Origin: Streptomyces hokutonensis
GTDB lineage: Bacteria; Actinomycetota; Actinomycetes; Streptomycetales; Streptomycetaceae
Length of the DNA stretch: 63,563 nucleotides
Reading direction: 5' to 3'
Assembly: GCF_000376565.1 (NCBI RefSeq)
Contig: NZ_BARG01000074.1
Span: forward strand, 1-63,563
Part shown: positions 57,001 through 63,563 of the stretch, one piece after another
Numbering within the stretch: position 1 is the first letter of the stretch
How the letters are laid out: each line of letters opens with the position of its first letter
The notes under the pieces: model-generated
Told to the model about the DNA's origin: nothing
Seen by the model: the letters and a program-made list of their open reading frames with translations, nothing else
Database searches by the model: none
Translations under genes and position numbers: made by a program

Positions 57001-57060
57001 GTCGGCAGCACCTCCACACGCTCCACGGTCACCCTGGACGGCGTACTGGTCACCCTTTGA
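54034..57060 (+). CDS. Large secreted protein with C-terminal FlgD-type Ig domain
   Basis: The protein has 1008 residues. The signal MPFHRRRFLAVPVAALTALA is Tat-like (HRRRF) with likely cleavage after VAAPA. Residues about 45-650 are a long beta-rich region with propeller-like repeats (VRTPILGTDVLYTF, VLRSDLTVGASGAS). At about residue 685 the FlgD Ig-like domain begins (TPAGFSPNGDGSSDSWTPAW, then TWTLTATDTVTGRPAADATG). It is followed by a fibronectin-like module and a final beta domain ending with TVTLDGVLVTL. It is presumably released or wall-associated; no enzymatic motif is seen. Length and layout are shared by a family of Streptomyces exported proteins of unknown role. Confidence 0.85.
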   Translation: MPFHRRRFLAVPVAALTALAVAQAVTTVPAVAAPATGSASDVSATLPARTTSAPAANDLSGSGQTVVWSQTTAADTAAHGWLAVAGGTPQDLGRLADTADTVTVHAVSVQDGVVATATSTNPNGALADHVTLRHLGSGAEDVLPVAYDNSGAAGDERYRGQAGDGILVQQRYQDDTSAYLVRLLLRTPGAADRTLLSGDEQYEVLDSDADGALVERRTAPGWGYEIVYVDFATGTTVTVAEPTTEELPQALEFTPDHFGVVDGTTLTEWRRSAPGDTPATVTLPVANARWIGDDTLAWYQRNDSDASNELFAIPRDGSAAAKDLGGSFRDVEVGDDGRMRTSLYRPDIDAAIQTLTDGRVSTTAGDATTIPAGLARLDALALSGGALYTADDSSRPDGVVLRSDLTVGASGASASTPSRVLAYSGGPVHQTLAAAGGRILVEQTDAAGAGQFQVYENGTQVGTPLDNANGSAITVADFDGTHALLSDRTTVNNGTLLLYTFATGNSQRVPGGSALSGGAVYSSERNGTTTTWSIHRTDLTTGAVTTVATVNCLPGDLQVRGSRILLTTCGAATTTGLLLTVGSSATTTVDASVRTPILGTDVLYTFSKSAGSAAVTLNAQSLTASDTTAHALFTLPDRANTAAAERWTVDRDAPWAAWMDDSGVTHVTWAGVPTAAQAATTPAGFSPNGDGSSDSWTPAWTYDRPVNWTLTLKSGSTQVRSLTGTSSTGKVAPSWNGTTQTGTAAGEGAYTWTLTATDTVTGRPAADATGKVTLRRTVPAATVTAPAVASSAGTTAAVPVTWAAKTAGVKSYDIAWRVTTRNSAGAWTLGPLHTWRTATTATSATFGKSGSPIKPVPGVTYRFSVRAHDDAGQTGAWSRTATTGIPLDDRASALHYTGTWKSASATSAWAGTVRTSATKGAYVSLTANGTQLRVVATKKSNGGRFAVVVDGKTVGTVNTYAAKTAYRQVVFTRTLGTTVKSHKVQLRVLVGSTSTRSTVTLDGVLVTL

Positions 57061-57113
57061 CCTGACCCGGGGCATGCTGGTGGTCCTGGACGTGCGGGCC
57101 GGGAGGTGCCGGG

Positions 57114-57593
57114 ATGCGGTGGTGGACCGGAGTCGGGACGGTCGCGGTGGCGGTCGTCCTGGCGGGATGTCACGCGTCGGCGGGTAGCGGGCAGGTGGGA
57201 GGGGCGTCGGAGAGCGGCGCGAGTCCCAGCGGGGGAAGCCCCTCGGCGTCCGGGAGCTGTGTCGCCGGGCACACGGAGATCACCGTGAGCCCGGGTGACG
57301 CGGTCGTGCGACGACTGTGCGTGCGGCCCGGGACCGTGGTGTCGCTCGTGCTGAAGCCGCGTGTGGACGACAAGCGGTGGACGGCCGTGGGGAGTTCCGC
57401 GCCGGTGTTCGCCCTCGTGTCCGGCTGGCGGGTGGATCCGGACGGTACGGCCCGTGCCTCGCTGCGGTGTGCGGGGACCCGGGCCGGGGCCGCCGAGGTC
57501 ACCGCCTCGGCGAAGGCGCCGGACGTGGCGGGCGCGGCGCGGACCGTCTTCACGCTGCACGTGAGTGTGGTGCCGTACACGACGCAGGGGTGA
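57114..57593 (+). CDS. Small lipoprotein
   Basis: The protein has 159 residues. The signal MRWWTGVGTVAVAVVLAGCH ends in the lipobox LAGC. A Ser/Gly linker is followed by an approximately 110-residue beta domain (TEITVSPGDAVVRRLCVRPG and FTLHVSVVPYTTQG) with three Cys. No family is recognised; it might bind a cell-wall or protein ligand. It begins 53 bp after the large secreted protein gene, so it may be cotranscribed. A terminator overlaps its last codons. Confidence 0.8.
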   Translation: MRWWTGVGTVAVAVVLAGCHASAGSGQVGGASESGASPSGGSPSASGSCVAGHTEITVSPGDAVVRRLCVRPGTVVSLVLKPRVDDKRWTAVGSSAPVFALVSGWRVDPDGTARASLRCAGTRAGAAEVTASAKAPDVAGAARTVFTLHVSVVPYTTQG

Positions 57594-57618
57594 CCCCGGT
57601 GGTCCGGGATCACCCCTG
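57585..57618. terminator. Bidirectional terminator
   Basis: The arms CAGGGGTGACCCCGG and CCGGGATCACCCCTG pair with one mismatch around TGGT. The hairpin overlaps the stop of the lipoprotein gene and lies 15 bases from the stop of the convergent BNR-repeat gene. Confidence 0.85.
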
Positions 57619-57633
57619 TCGGCCGTCTCCGGG

Positions 57634-60282
57634 TCAGCGGAGGTCGTGCACGCCGATCGTGTAGATGCCCCGGCCGTGCGTGGCCGCGTACAGCGTCCGG
57701 CCGTCCGGGCTCAGCTTCACCTGGAGTACGGCGACCGCCGGGAGGTTCCCGACGCGCTGCCAGGTCGTACGGCCCGGCGCGCGGTAGACGACGCCGAGGT
57801 CGGTGGCGACGGCGAGGCCGCCGTTCGAGGTGACCACCGCGGAGTTGGTCGGCACGTCGGGCAGGTTCTTGGAGATGTCCTTCCAGGTCGTGCCGCCGTC
57901 GGTGGACTCGAAGACGTGGCCCACACCTGCGCCGGGGCCCTCGGTCCAGTGCCGGGAGAAGCCGTTGACCGCGAGGTAGACGTGGTCGGCGTTCTTCGGG
58001 TCGACCGCGAAACCTGCGAGGTAGCGGTTGGGCACGGTCGCGTCCACCGGCAGGCTCACGTCGTGCCAGCCGGTGCCGTCCGCGTTGCCGACGGAGATGC
58101 CGCGCGCGAAGCCCTGGTTGTTGCAGGGCCCGCACCAGGCCGCGTACACCTTGCCGCCCGAGGCCGCGACGGCGGTCGCGGTACGCCCGGCGCCGAGGTC
58201 GTAGAGGCTGGTCCACTCGGAGCCGCTGCGGATGGCGTAGCCGTGGGTCTGCACCCAGATGTGCCGGCCGCCCGCGATCCAGGTCGAGCTGTTCTTCATG
58301 TCGGCCGTGATCGGGGCGATGAAGCGGGCCTCACCGGTGGCGTTGTCGGCGGGGGCCACGTTGTACGACGTGATCTTGCTCGGGTCGGTGACCCAACTCC
58401 CGTCGTTCACCGCACAGTTCTGGGTCACCTGGATGGCGAGGTAGACGTATTCCTCGGCCATGTTGCAGCCGTTGGCCGGGTCGGTGAGGGTGTCGCCGCC
58501 GTCGCCGCCGAAGTTGGAGCCCATGACGGTGTCGTTGCTGCGGAGGATCGACTGGCCGTTGTCCTGGAGGCCGCCGGTGACCGAGACGCCGCCGTAGGTC
58601 AGGTCCTTGCCGACGCCCACCGAGTAGTACTGGAGGGTGTCGATGGTGCCGTCGTTGAGCGAGGTCCAGTCGGTGGCGTGGCCGGAGGCGTCCTGGGAGC
58701 CGTTCAGCGGGCGCTTGTAGACGCCGCCGTCGTTGCCGACGTAGACGAAACTCTTGCCGTGGTAGCTGCCGATCGCCACGCCGTGCTGGTCGGAGTGGGT
58801 GGTCGGGCTGCAGTCGCCGGTCTGCTTGGTGGGGTCGATGCTCCAGCAGGGGAAGCCGAAGTTCCAGTACGGGCCCACGGTCGACCAGTCGGTGCCGCCG
58901 TCCTTCGTCTCGTAGACCTCCTCCAGGCCCGCGTAGACGTGCTCCGCGTTCGCCGGGTCGACGGTCAGGAACTGGTTGTACCAGGCCTGCACGCCGGGCA
59001 TGTAGCCGCTGGAGGTGAGCGCCGAACCGTCGGCGGCCAGGCCCTTGTAGTCGGCGATCTTCGTCCAGGGGCCGGTCGGGGAACCGGACTTGGAGACGTA
59101 GATGCCCTCGAGACCGCTGTCCGGGTTGGTGTTGAGCTGCTCCGGGGACTGGTCGATGGCGTAGTAGCGGGAGCCGTCGGCGGAGCGGGCGAAGGTGACG
59201 TTGCCGACGTTGTCCGCGTCGGCGGGCAGATCGCCCAGACCGCTGGTGACGCGGGTCCAGGTGCCGTTCACCTTGGTGTAGAAGCCGTTGTAGTCGTCGC
59301 CGCTGCGCCAGCCGACCGCGAGGACCACCTTGGAGGGGTTCTTCGGGTCGATCGCTATGTCGTTGGCGATGTTCTTGTACGCGGCCGAGGGGTCGCTCGC
59401 GAGTGAACCGCCGGGCAGATAGGCCGGGTTGGGCGCGAACTCCAGCTTCCAGGCGCCCTTCAGCGTCTTCGTGGAGTGGCTCCACACGCCCTCGCTGGTC
59501 GCGGCCCACACCTTGCCGCCGCCGAAGCGCAGTTCGTGGATGGTGGTGGATTCCAGCTCGTCGCCGCCGACCCGGCTGCGGGTCGAGAACGTGCCGTGGC
59601 GGGGGTTGGAGAGGACGTAGACACCGCTGCCGAGGTACGCGTCCGCGTTGGTGGTCGCCTCGCCGGTGCCCAGCCACAGCCGTCCGGCGCCGTCCAGCGC
59701 GAGGGCGCCGGTGGACTGGGCGGGCAGCTTGTTGCTGATGGGCTGCCAGTGGCCGCCCCCGGACCGGGACCGCCACACTCCGCCGCCCGCGCTGCCCGCG
59801 TACACGTACCCGTCGTCGTCGGCGGCCATCGCGGCCATCCGGCCGGTCACATTCCCCGAGCCGCCGCTGGAGTTGGAGTCGTAGTCGCGGTAGCGGGGGT
59901 CGTCGGAGTTGTACGGCAGGTTGGTGATGTTGCGCCAACTGCCGCCGGTGCCGGGCAGGTTGGTCAGACTCGTCCAGGCGGCGCCGTACGCGCCCGGTGC
60001 GACGATGCCGGGCGAGGTGCGGGCCTCGGCGTACTGGTCCGCGCCCTCGGCTATCTCGTCGGCCTCGTTGCCGTCGTCACCGCCGTCGTCGTCGGCTTTC
60101 GCGCGAGGGCTGACGGTATCCGTCGACTGCCCCCGTTCGGAGGCTAGTTGGGACAGTGCGCGGACCCCGAAGGGGGTGCCGCCCGAGCCGGGCGCGGCGC
60201 CGGCGGGTATCGCCACGAGTGCGGCGGATGCGGTGATGGCGCAGATCGTGAACCAACGTCTCTTGCGGGTCGGTTGTGACAC
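57634..60282 (-). CDS. Large secreted BNR/sortilin-type beta-propeller protein
   Basis: The protein has 882 residues. It opens VSQPTRKRRWFTICAITASA with a Sec signal ending near AGA. An acidic linker (KADDDGGDDGNEADEIAEGA) leads to repeated propeller blades of the form DDGYVYAGSAGGGVWRSRSG, GHVFESTDGGTTWKDISKNL and LSPDGRTLYAATHGRGIYTI, each with the Asp-box S-x-DGG-x-TW. These repeats form a sialidase/sortilin-like or GH74-type propeller. GH74 xyloglucanases share them, but the catalytic Asp pair could not be verified, so the function is left open. The GTG at 60282 has GGGAGG five bases upstream. Confidence 0.87.
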   Translation of the reverse strand: MSQPTRKRRWFTICAITASAALVAIPAGAAPGSGGTPFGVRALSQLASERGQSTDTVSPRAKADDDGGDDGNEADEIAEGADQYAEARTSPGIVAPGAYGAAWTSLTNLPGTGGSWRNITNLPYNSDDPRYRDYDSNSSGGSGNVTGRMAAMAADDDGYVYAGSAGGGVWRSRSGGGHWQPISNKLPAQSTGALALDGAGRLWLGTGEATTNADAYLGSGVYVLSNPRHGTFSTRSRVGGDELESTTIHELRFGGGKVWAATSEGVWSHSTKTLKGAWKLEFAPNPAYLPGGSLASDPSAAYKNIANDIAIDPKNPSKVVLAVGWRSGDDYNGFYTKVNGTWTRVTSGLGDLPADADNVGNVTFARSADGSRYYAIDQSPEQLNTNPDSGLEGIYVSKSGSPTGPWTKIADYKGLAADGSALTSSGYMPGVQAWYNQFLTVDPANAEHVYAGLEEVYETKDGGTDWSTVGPYWNFGFPCWSIDPTKQTGDCSPTTHSDQHGVAIGSYHGKSFVYVGNDGGVYKRPLNGSQDASGHATDWTSLNDGTIDTLQYYSVGVGKDLTYGGVSVTGGLQDNGQSILRSNDTVMGSNFGGDGGDTLTDPANGCNMAEEYVYLAIQVTQNCAVNDGSWVTDPSKITSYNVAPADNATGEARFIAPITADMKNSSTWIAGGRHIWVQTHGYAIRSGSEWTSLYDLGAGRTATAVAASGGKVYAAWCGPCNNQGFARGISVGNADGTGWHDVSLPVDATVPNRYLAGFAVDPKNADHVYLAVNGFSRHWTEGPGAGVGHVFESTDGGTTWKDISKNLPDVPTNSAVVTSNGGLAVATDLGVVYRAPGRTTWQRVGNLPAVAVLQVKLSPDGRTLYAATHGRGIYTIGVHDLR

Positions 60283-60421
60283 CAGGGCCTCCCGAGCGGG
60301 CGCGGATACAGCCGTCGGGGACGACCCGACCACCGGAGCCGGGAGGAGTCCGGCATTTGGAAAGCCCTTGACCAGAACCTGTCACTACCGATGGCTGGAA
60401 GGCGACCCGTTCACCGCGCCT

Positions 60422-61642
60422 TCACGCGGTCCGCGCGCGGGCCACGGCCGGCAGCACCCCCGCGAGGGCCAGCGCGACGGCGCCCGAGACCAGCAGCGGG
60501 AGACGGCCGTCCGCGCCCCAGGCGAGCCCGGCCCACACGCCCGCGAGCAGGACGGCGGCGCCGGTGGCCCCCTGGTAGAGGCCCTGTGCGCTGCCCTGCT
60601 GGTGGTCGGGGACGAGCGTGGAGATCCAGGCCTTGCCGACGCCGTCGGTGCAGGCCGCGAAACCGCCGTAGAGCGGGAGCACGACGAACACCGCCCAGGG
60701 GCTGTGGATCAGGCCGAGGCCGAGATAGCCGACCGCGAAGAAGAACAGACCCGCGGCGAAGACCAGCGGGCGGGGGAGCCGGTCGGACAGGGCTCCGGCG
60801 GGGTAGGACAGGGCGGCGTAGACGAGGTTGTAGACCGCGTACGCGCCCACCACCCCGGCCGTCGACAGGCCCAGGTCGTGGGCGCGCAACAGCAGCAGCG
60901 CGTCGGGGAAGTTGACGAGGTTGAAGACGAGCAGCACGGCGAGGACCCGCCAGTACGGGCGAGGCAGGGACCGCCAGGGGGTACGGGTGGCGGCTGCCCT
61001 GCCCGTCTTTTGTCCGGCTCGGGGGTCGCGGACGGCGGCGACCAGCGCGACCGAGGCGATCGCCGGGATCACGGCGACCCAGAACAGCGGGCGCAGCCGG
61101 TGGTCGAGTGCCTCGTACAGGACCAGTCCGAGGAGCGGGCCGACCACCGCGCCGGCGGTGTCGGCGGCCCGGTGCAGCCCGAACACCTTGCCGCGCTGTC
61201 CGTGCGGCACGCCTTCGACGAGCAGGGCGTCGCGCGGTGCCCCGCGCATGCCCTTGCCGAGCCGGTCGGTGACCCTGGCGACGAGGACCAGCGGCCACGC
61301 GGTCGCCAGCGCGATGAGCAGCTTGCCGACCGCGGCCAGGCCGTATCCCGCGCCGATCAGCGGCCGCCGGGCGAACCGGTCCGCCAGCCGCCCGGCGGCC
61401 ACCTTGGTGAGTGAGGCGGCGCCCTCGGCCGCACCCTCGATGGCGCCGACCACGGCGGGCGGGGCGCCCAGCACCACGGTCAGGAAGATCGGCAGGATCG
61501 GGTAGAGGAGTTCGCTGGCCGCGTCCTGGAGGAAGGACACCCCGCACAGCACCTTCACGTTGCGGGTCAGCCACGCGGGGTGCTTGGGGTTCGAGGGGGC
61601 CTCGGTGGCCGGGTCGGTCACCCGTGCAGTATCCACGGCCAC
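60422..61642 (-). CDS. MFS transporter
   Basis: The protein has 406 residues with twelve predicted membrane helices. The signature loop GRLADRFARRPLIGAGYGLA lies between helices 2 and 3, and its echo GALSDRLPRPLVFAAG in the second half. KGMRGAPRDALLVEGVPHGQ is a typical cytoplasmic loop of a drug/sugar-type subfamily. It begins with SFLQDAASELLYPILPIFLT. The substrate is unknown. The GTG start at 61642 overlaps a 26-bp tandem repeat that probably belongs to the promoter. The two-component system on the right is divergent and may regulate it. Confidence 0.9.
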   Translation of the reverse strand: MAVDTARVTDPATEAPSNPKHPAWLTRNVKVLCGVSFLQDAASELLYPILPIFLTVVLGAPPAVVGAIEGAAEGAASLTKVAAGRLADRFARRPLIGAGYGLAAVGKLLIALATAWPLVLVARVTDRLGKGMRGAPRDALLVEGVPHGQRGKVFGLHRAADTAGAVVGPLLGLVLYEALDHRLRPLFWVAVIPAIASVALVAAVRDPRAGQKTGRAAATRTPWRSLPRPYWRVLAVLLVFNLVNFPDALLLLRAHDLGLSTAGVVGAYAVYNLVYAALSYPAGALSDRLPRPLVFAAGLFFFAVGYLGLGLIHSPWAVFVVLPLYGGFAACTDGVGKAWISTLVPDHQQGSAQGLYQGATGAAVLLAGVWAGLAWGADGRLPLLVSGAVALALAGVLPAVARARTA

Positions 61643-61682
61643 GGTAAATGGTCGAGATCCACGCCCACGGTAAATCGTCGAG
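61631..61682. repeat. Two tandem copies of a 26-bp unit
   Basis: The two units differ at two positions. Each contains CCACGGTAAAT and a GTCGAG end. They overlap the start codon of the MFS gene and the region upstream of the divergent kinase, so they may be paired binding sites or a recent duplication. Confidence 0.85.
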
Positions 61683-61737
61683 CGCCGCGGGCCTCGGCGG
61701 CCCGGGGAGCGGCCCGGTCGCTGGATAGGCTCGGGGC

Positions 61738-62847
61738 GTGGAGCTGCGGGCGTTGTGGTGGGGGTCGGCCGGGCTGGTGCTCGCCGTGCCCGGTACCTCG
61801 GTGCTGGTCGCGGGCGCCGGGGACGGCCCGCGGCTGGCGGTGGCCCTGGCCCTCGTCCTCGCGCAGGTCCTCGTCCTGCGGTGGCAGGTGCGCGCCCCGG
61901 TCGCCGTACTGGCCGTGAACGCGGCGGCCGGGCTCGCGGTGTGCGCGCTGCTGCCCGAGGTGACTCTTACGGGGGCGCTGCTCGCGGCGCAGGTCACGCT
62001 GTGCGTCCTGTCGGCCACCGCGCCGCGCCGGACCTCGCTGTGGGCGCTCGCCGCGATGTGCCTGCCGGCGCCGCTGGCCTTCGGCGCGGGCGGCGGCCCC
62101 ACGGGAGTGACGCTCTATCTGCTGGCGGTGGTCCTCGCGTGGACCGCCGGGCAGTGGCGGCGGGCGCAGCGGGCCCGGACGGAGGCGGAGCTGCGCCGGG
62201 CCGTGGTCGAGGAACGGGCGCGGATCGCGCGCGAGGTGCACGACCTGGTCGCGCACACCTTGTCCGTGATGGTGATTCAGGCGGGCGCCGCGGACGACGT
62301 GTTCGACCGGCGGCCCGACCAGGCCCGGCAGGCGCTGCGGGCCATCGAGACCGGCGCGCGTTCGGCACTCGGTGAACTGCGGCTGCTGTTGCGGGCGTTC
62401 GGGCCGGAGGAGTTGGGCGACGACGCGGCCGGTGAGCGGCGGAAGCCTGGGCCCACGCTCGCGCGGCTCGACGAACTCGCCGACACCGTGCGCGCGACCG
62501 GCATGTCCGTGCGCGTGCACCGCGAGGGAGTCCTCGACGGTCTGCCGGCCACCGTGGACCTGACGGTGTACCGGATCGTCCAGGAGGCCCTCACCAACAC
62601 GCTGCGCCACGCGGTCGGCGCCGACGAGGTGAGCGTGCGGGTGACGGCCGACGGGGAGTGCGTGGAGGTCACGGTGGTCGACAACGGCCTTACCGGGCAG
62701 GGGAGTTCTGCCTCGGCGGGCGCGGGGCGCGGGCTCGTGGGGATGCGGGAGAGGGCACGGCTCGTGGGCGGCGGTCTGCGTGCCGGTCCGCGGGCCGGCG
62801 GCGGGTTCGAGGTGGCGGCGCGGCTGCCGGTGGAGGGCGGGTCATGA
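61738..62847 (+). CDS. Sensor histidine kinase (HisKA_3, NarL partner)
   Basis: The protein has 369 residues. Four to five membrane helices fill the first 135 residues (SAGLVLAVPGTSVLVAGAG, LAVALALVLAQVLVLRW, GVTLYLLAVVLAWTAGQW) without a large outer domain. The phosphoacceptor is ERARIAREVHDLVAHTLSVM with the conserved His, and the ATPase domain has RIVQEALTNTLRHAVGA and a Gly-rich GRGLVGMRERA box. It works with the response regulator that overlaps its stop (ATGA). The start is GTG. The signal is unknown; intramembrane sensing is likely. Confidence 0.93.
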   Translation: MELRALWWGSAGLVLAVPGTSVLVAGAGDGPRLAVALALVLAQVLVLRWQVRAPVAVLAVNAAAGLAVCALLPEVTLTGALLAAQVTLCVLSATAPRRTSLWALAAMCLPAPLAFGAGGGPTGVTLYLLAVVLAWTAGQWRRAQRARTEAELRRAVVEERARIAREVHDLVAHTLSVMVIQAGAADDVFDRRPDQARQALRAIETGARSALGELRLLLRAFGPEELGDDAAGERRKPGPTLARLDELADTVRATGMSVRVHREGVLDGLPATVDLTVYRIVQEALTNTLRHAVGADEVSVRVTADGECVEVTVVDNGLTGQGSSASAGAGRGLVGMRERARLVGGGLRAGPRAGGGFEVAARLPVEGGS

Positions 62848-63503
62848 CCCTGCGGGTGGTGGTGGCCGACGACCAGGCCCTGGTCCGTACCGGATTCCGG
62901 ATGATCATCGATGCCCGGGAGGACCTGGAGGTGGTCGGCGAGGCGTCCGACGGCCGGGAGGCGGTGCGGCTGACCCGGGAACTGGCGCCCGACGTGGTGC
63001 TGATGGACGTACGCATGCCCGTGCTGGACGGCATCGAGGCGACCCGGCGGATCGTGGCGGACGGCGGCCGCGCCCGGGTGCTGGTGCTGACCACCTGGGA
63101 CGTGGACGCGCAGGTGGTCGCCGCCCTGCGGGCCGGGGCGAGCGGGTTCCTGCTGAAGGACATGCGCCCCGGCGAACTCGTCGACGCGATCCGGGTCACC
63201 GCGCGCGGCGACGCACTGCTCGCGCCGGCCGTACTGGGCCGGGTCCTCGACCGGTACCTGAGCACCGCCCCCGACCAGGCACCGCCGCCCGCGCTGCGCG
63301 ACCTCTCCGGCCGCGAGCGGGAGGTGCTCACCCTGATCGGGCAGGCCCTGTCGAACGCGGAGATCGCCGAGCGGCTGCGGCTGTCCGAGGCCACCGTCAA
63401 GAACCACGTCACCGCGATCCTGCGCAAACTGGGCCTGCGCGACCGCGTCCACGCCGTCGTCGCCGCCTACGACCACGGCCTGGTCGAGCCCCGCCGCCCT
63501 TGA
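62844..63503 (+). CDS. NarL/LuxR-family response regulator
   Basis: The protein has 219 residues. The receiver is LRVVVADDQALVRTGFRMII with the acidic pair, DVVLMDVRMPVLDG with the phosphorylated Asp, and FLLKDMRPGEL with the Lys. The LuxR helix-turn-helix is LSGREREVLTLIGQALSNAE, IAERLRLSEATVKNHVTAIL. It is cotranscribed with its kinase through an ATGA overlap. Targets may include the divergent MFS transporter. It is complete, ending 60 bases before the window edge. Confidence 0.95.
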   Translation: MTLRVVVADDQALVRTGFRMIIDAREDLEVVGEASDGREAVRLTRELAPDVVLMDVRMPVLDGIEATRRIVADGGRARVLVLTTWDVDAQVVAALRAGASGFLLKDMRPGELVDAIRVTARGDALLAPAVLGRVLDRYLSTAPDQAPPPALRDLSGREREVLTLIGQALSNAEIAERLRLSEATVKNHVTAILRKLGLRDRVHAVVAAYDHGLVEPRRP

Positions 63504-63559
63504 CTGTCGGTCGTCTTCGGCTTGGTCTCGTGGGGGTCGCGTTGTCCTTGACTGTCGGT
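63498..63559. repeat. 14-bp direct repeat at the window edge
   Basis: CCTTGACTGTCGGT occurs at 63498-63511 (overlapping the regulator stop) and again at 63546-63559. The unit contains TTGACTGTCGG and may be part of a longer array beyond the window. Confidence 0.6.
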
Positions 63560-63563
63560 GGCC

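Noticed and set aside
57565..59406. 613-codon plus-strand frame opposite the BNR-repeat gene
   Set aside because: The minus strand codes for a protein with a signal peptide and regular Asp-box repeats. The opposite frame is Val/Gly/Asp/Arg rich without features.
57634..60282. Assignment as a GH74 xyloglucanase
   Set aside because: The propeller repeats fit GH74, but the same Asp boxes occur in many non-enzymatic proteins and the catalytic Asp pair could not be placed.

Overview
The window is high-GC actinobacterial chromosome, almost certainly Streptomyces. Coding strands show strong third-position GC bias, GTG and TTG starts are common, and ATGA/GTGA stop-start overlaps are frequent. Typical families are present: a SigB/F/G-type sigma pair, the tRNA adenosine deaminase-associated protein, SigE-family sigma factors, and Tat substrates. 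The gene order sigma - sigma - Dabb - tRNA-Ser - tadA - upp resembles, from memory, the sigN-sigF to upp region of S. coelicolor. All family names rest on motif recognition; no search was run.

Left part (1-22.5 kb): two stress/development sigma factors, tRNA-Ser(CGA), tadA with its partner gene, upp, a LytR_C protein, a HerA/DUF853-type ATPase, small secreted proteins, a HdeD membrane protein and a HhH-GPD repair protein. An iron-box-controlled divergent pair follows. On one side is a siderophore-interacting reductase. On the other is a fusion of a penicillin-acylase (Ntn hydrolase) with an IucB/RhbD-type siderophore acetyltransferase, followed by a cupin_5 protein, an SDR and a CopC-CopD protein. 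Next come a DUF4041/GIY-YIG protein, a haloalkane dehalogenase-NmrA operon under a divergent TetR with two visible operators, and a CtaG-like membrane protein.

Middle (22.5-36.8 kb): two tandem EstA-like esterases, one with a soluble-type Tat signal and one with a Tat lipobox. A chimeric gene follows that joins the start of a HlyD-type adaptor to the end of a GMC oxidoreductase, which looks like a deletion scar. Then come a lipoprotein and an ECF sigma/regulator pair. From about 31.2 kb the region looks like a decayed integrated element: a 3' fragment of tRNA-Ser(GGA) beginning in the anticodon loop (att-like), small orphan genes, a DUF6083 gene interrupted by an in-frame TAG, a 152-bp nested inverted repeat, and an IS3 transposase remnant.

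Right part (36.8-63.5 kb): an alpha/beta hydrolase, a TOPRIM protein and a decamer array of 7-bp repeats. A NarL-type two-component system sits opposite a MacB-like ABC exporter, with an ECF sigma/anti-sigma-like pair beyond it. Then come a large HTH/helical-repeat protein divergent from a secreted beta-lactamase-like serine hydrolase, cupin, MBL hydrolase and TetR genes, an EEP-family hydrolase, and an OmpR-type two-component system. Two large secreted proteins (a FlgD-Ig protein and a BNR-propeller protein), an MFS transporter, and another NarL-type two-component system at the edge complete the window.

The most interesting features are the iron-regulated acylase-acetyltransferase fusion, the MFP-GMC chimera, the tRNA att scar with the decayed island, the amber-split DUF6083 gene and the long nested palindrome.
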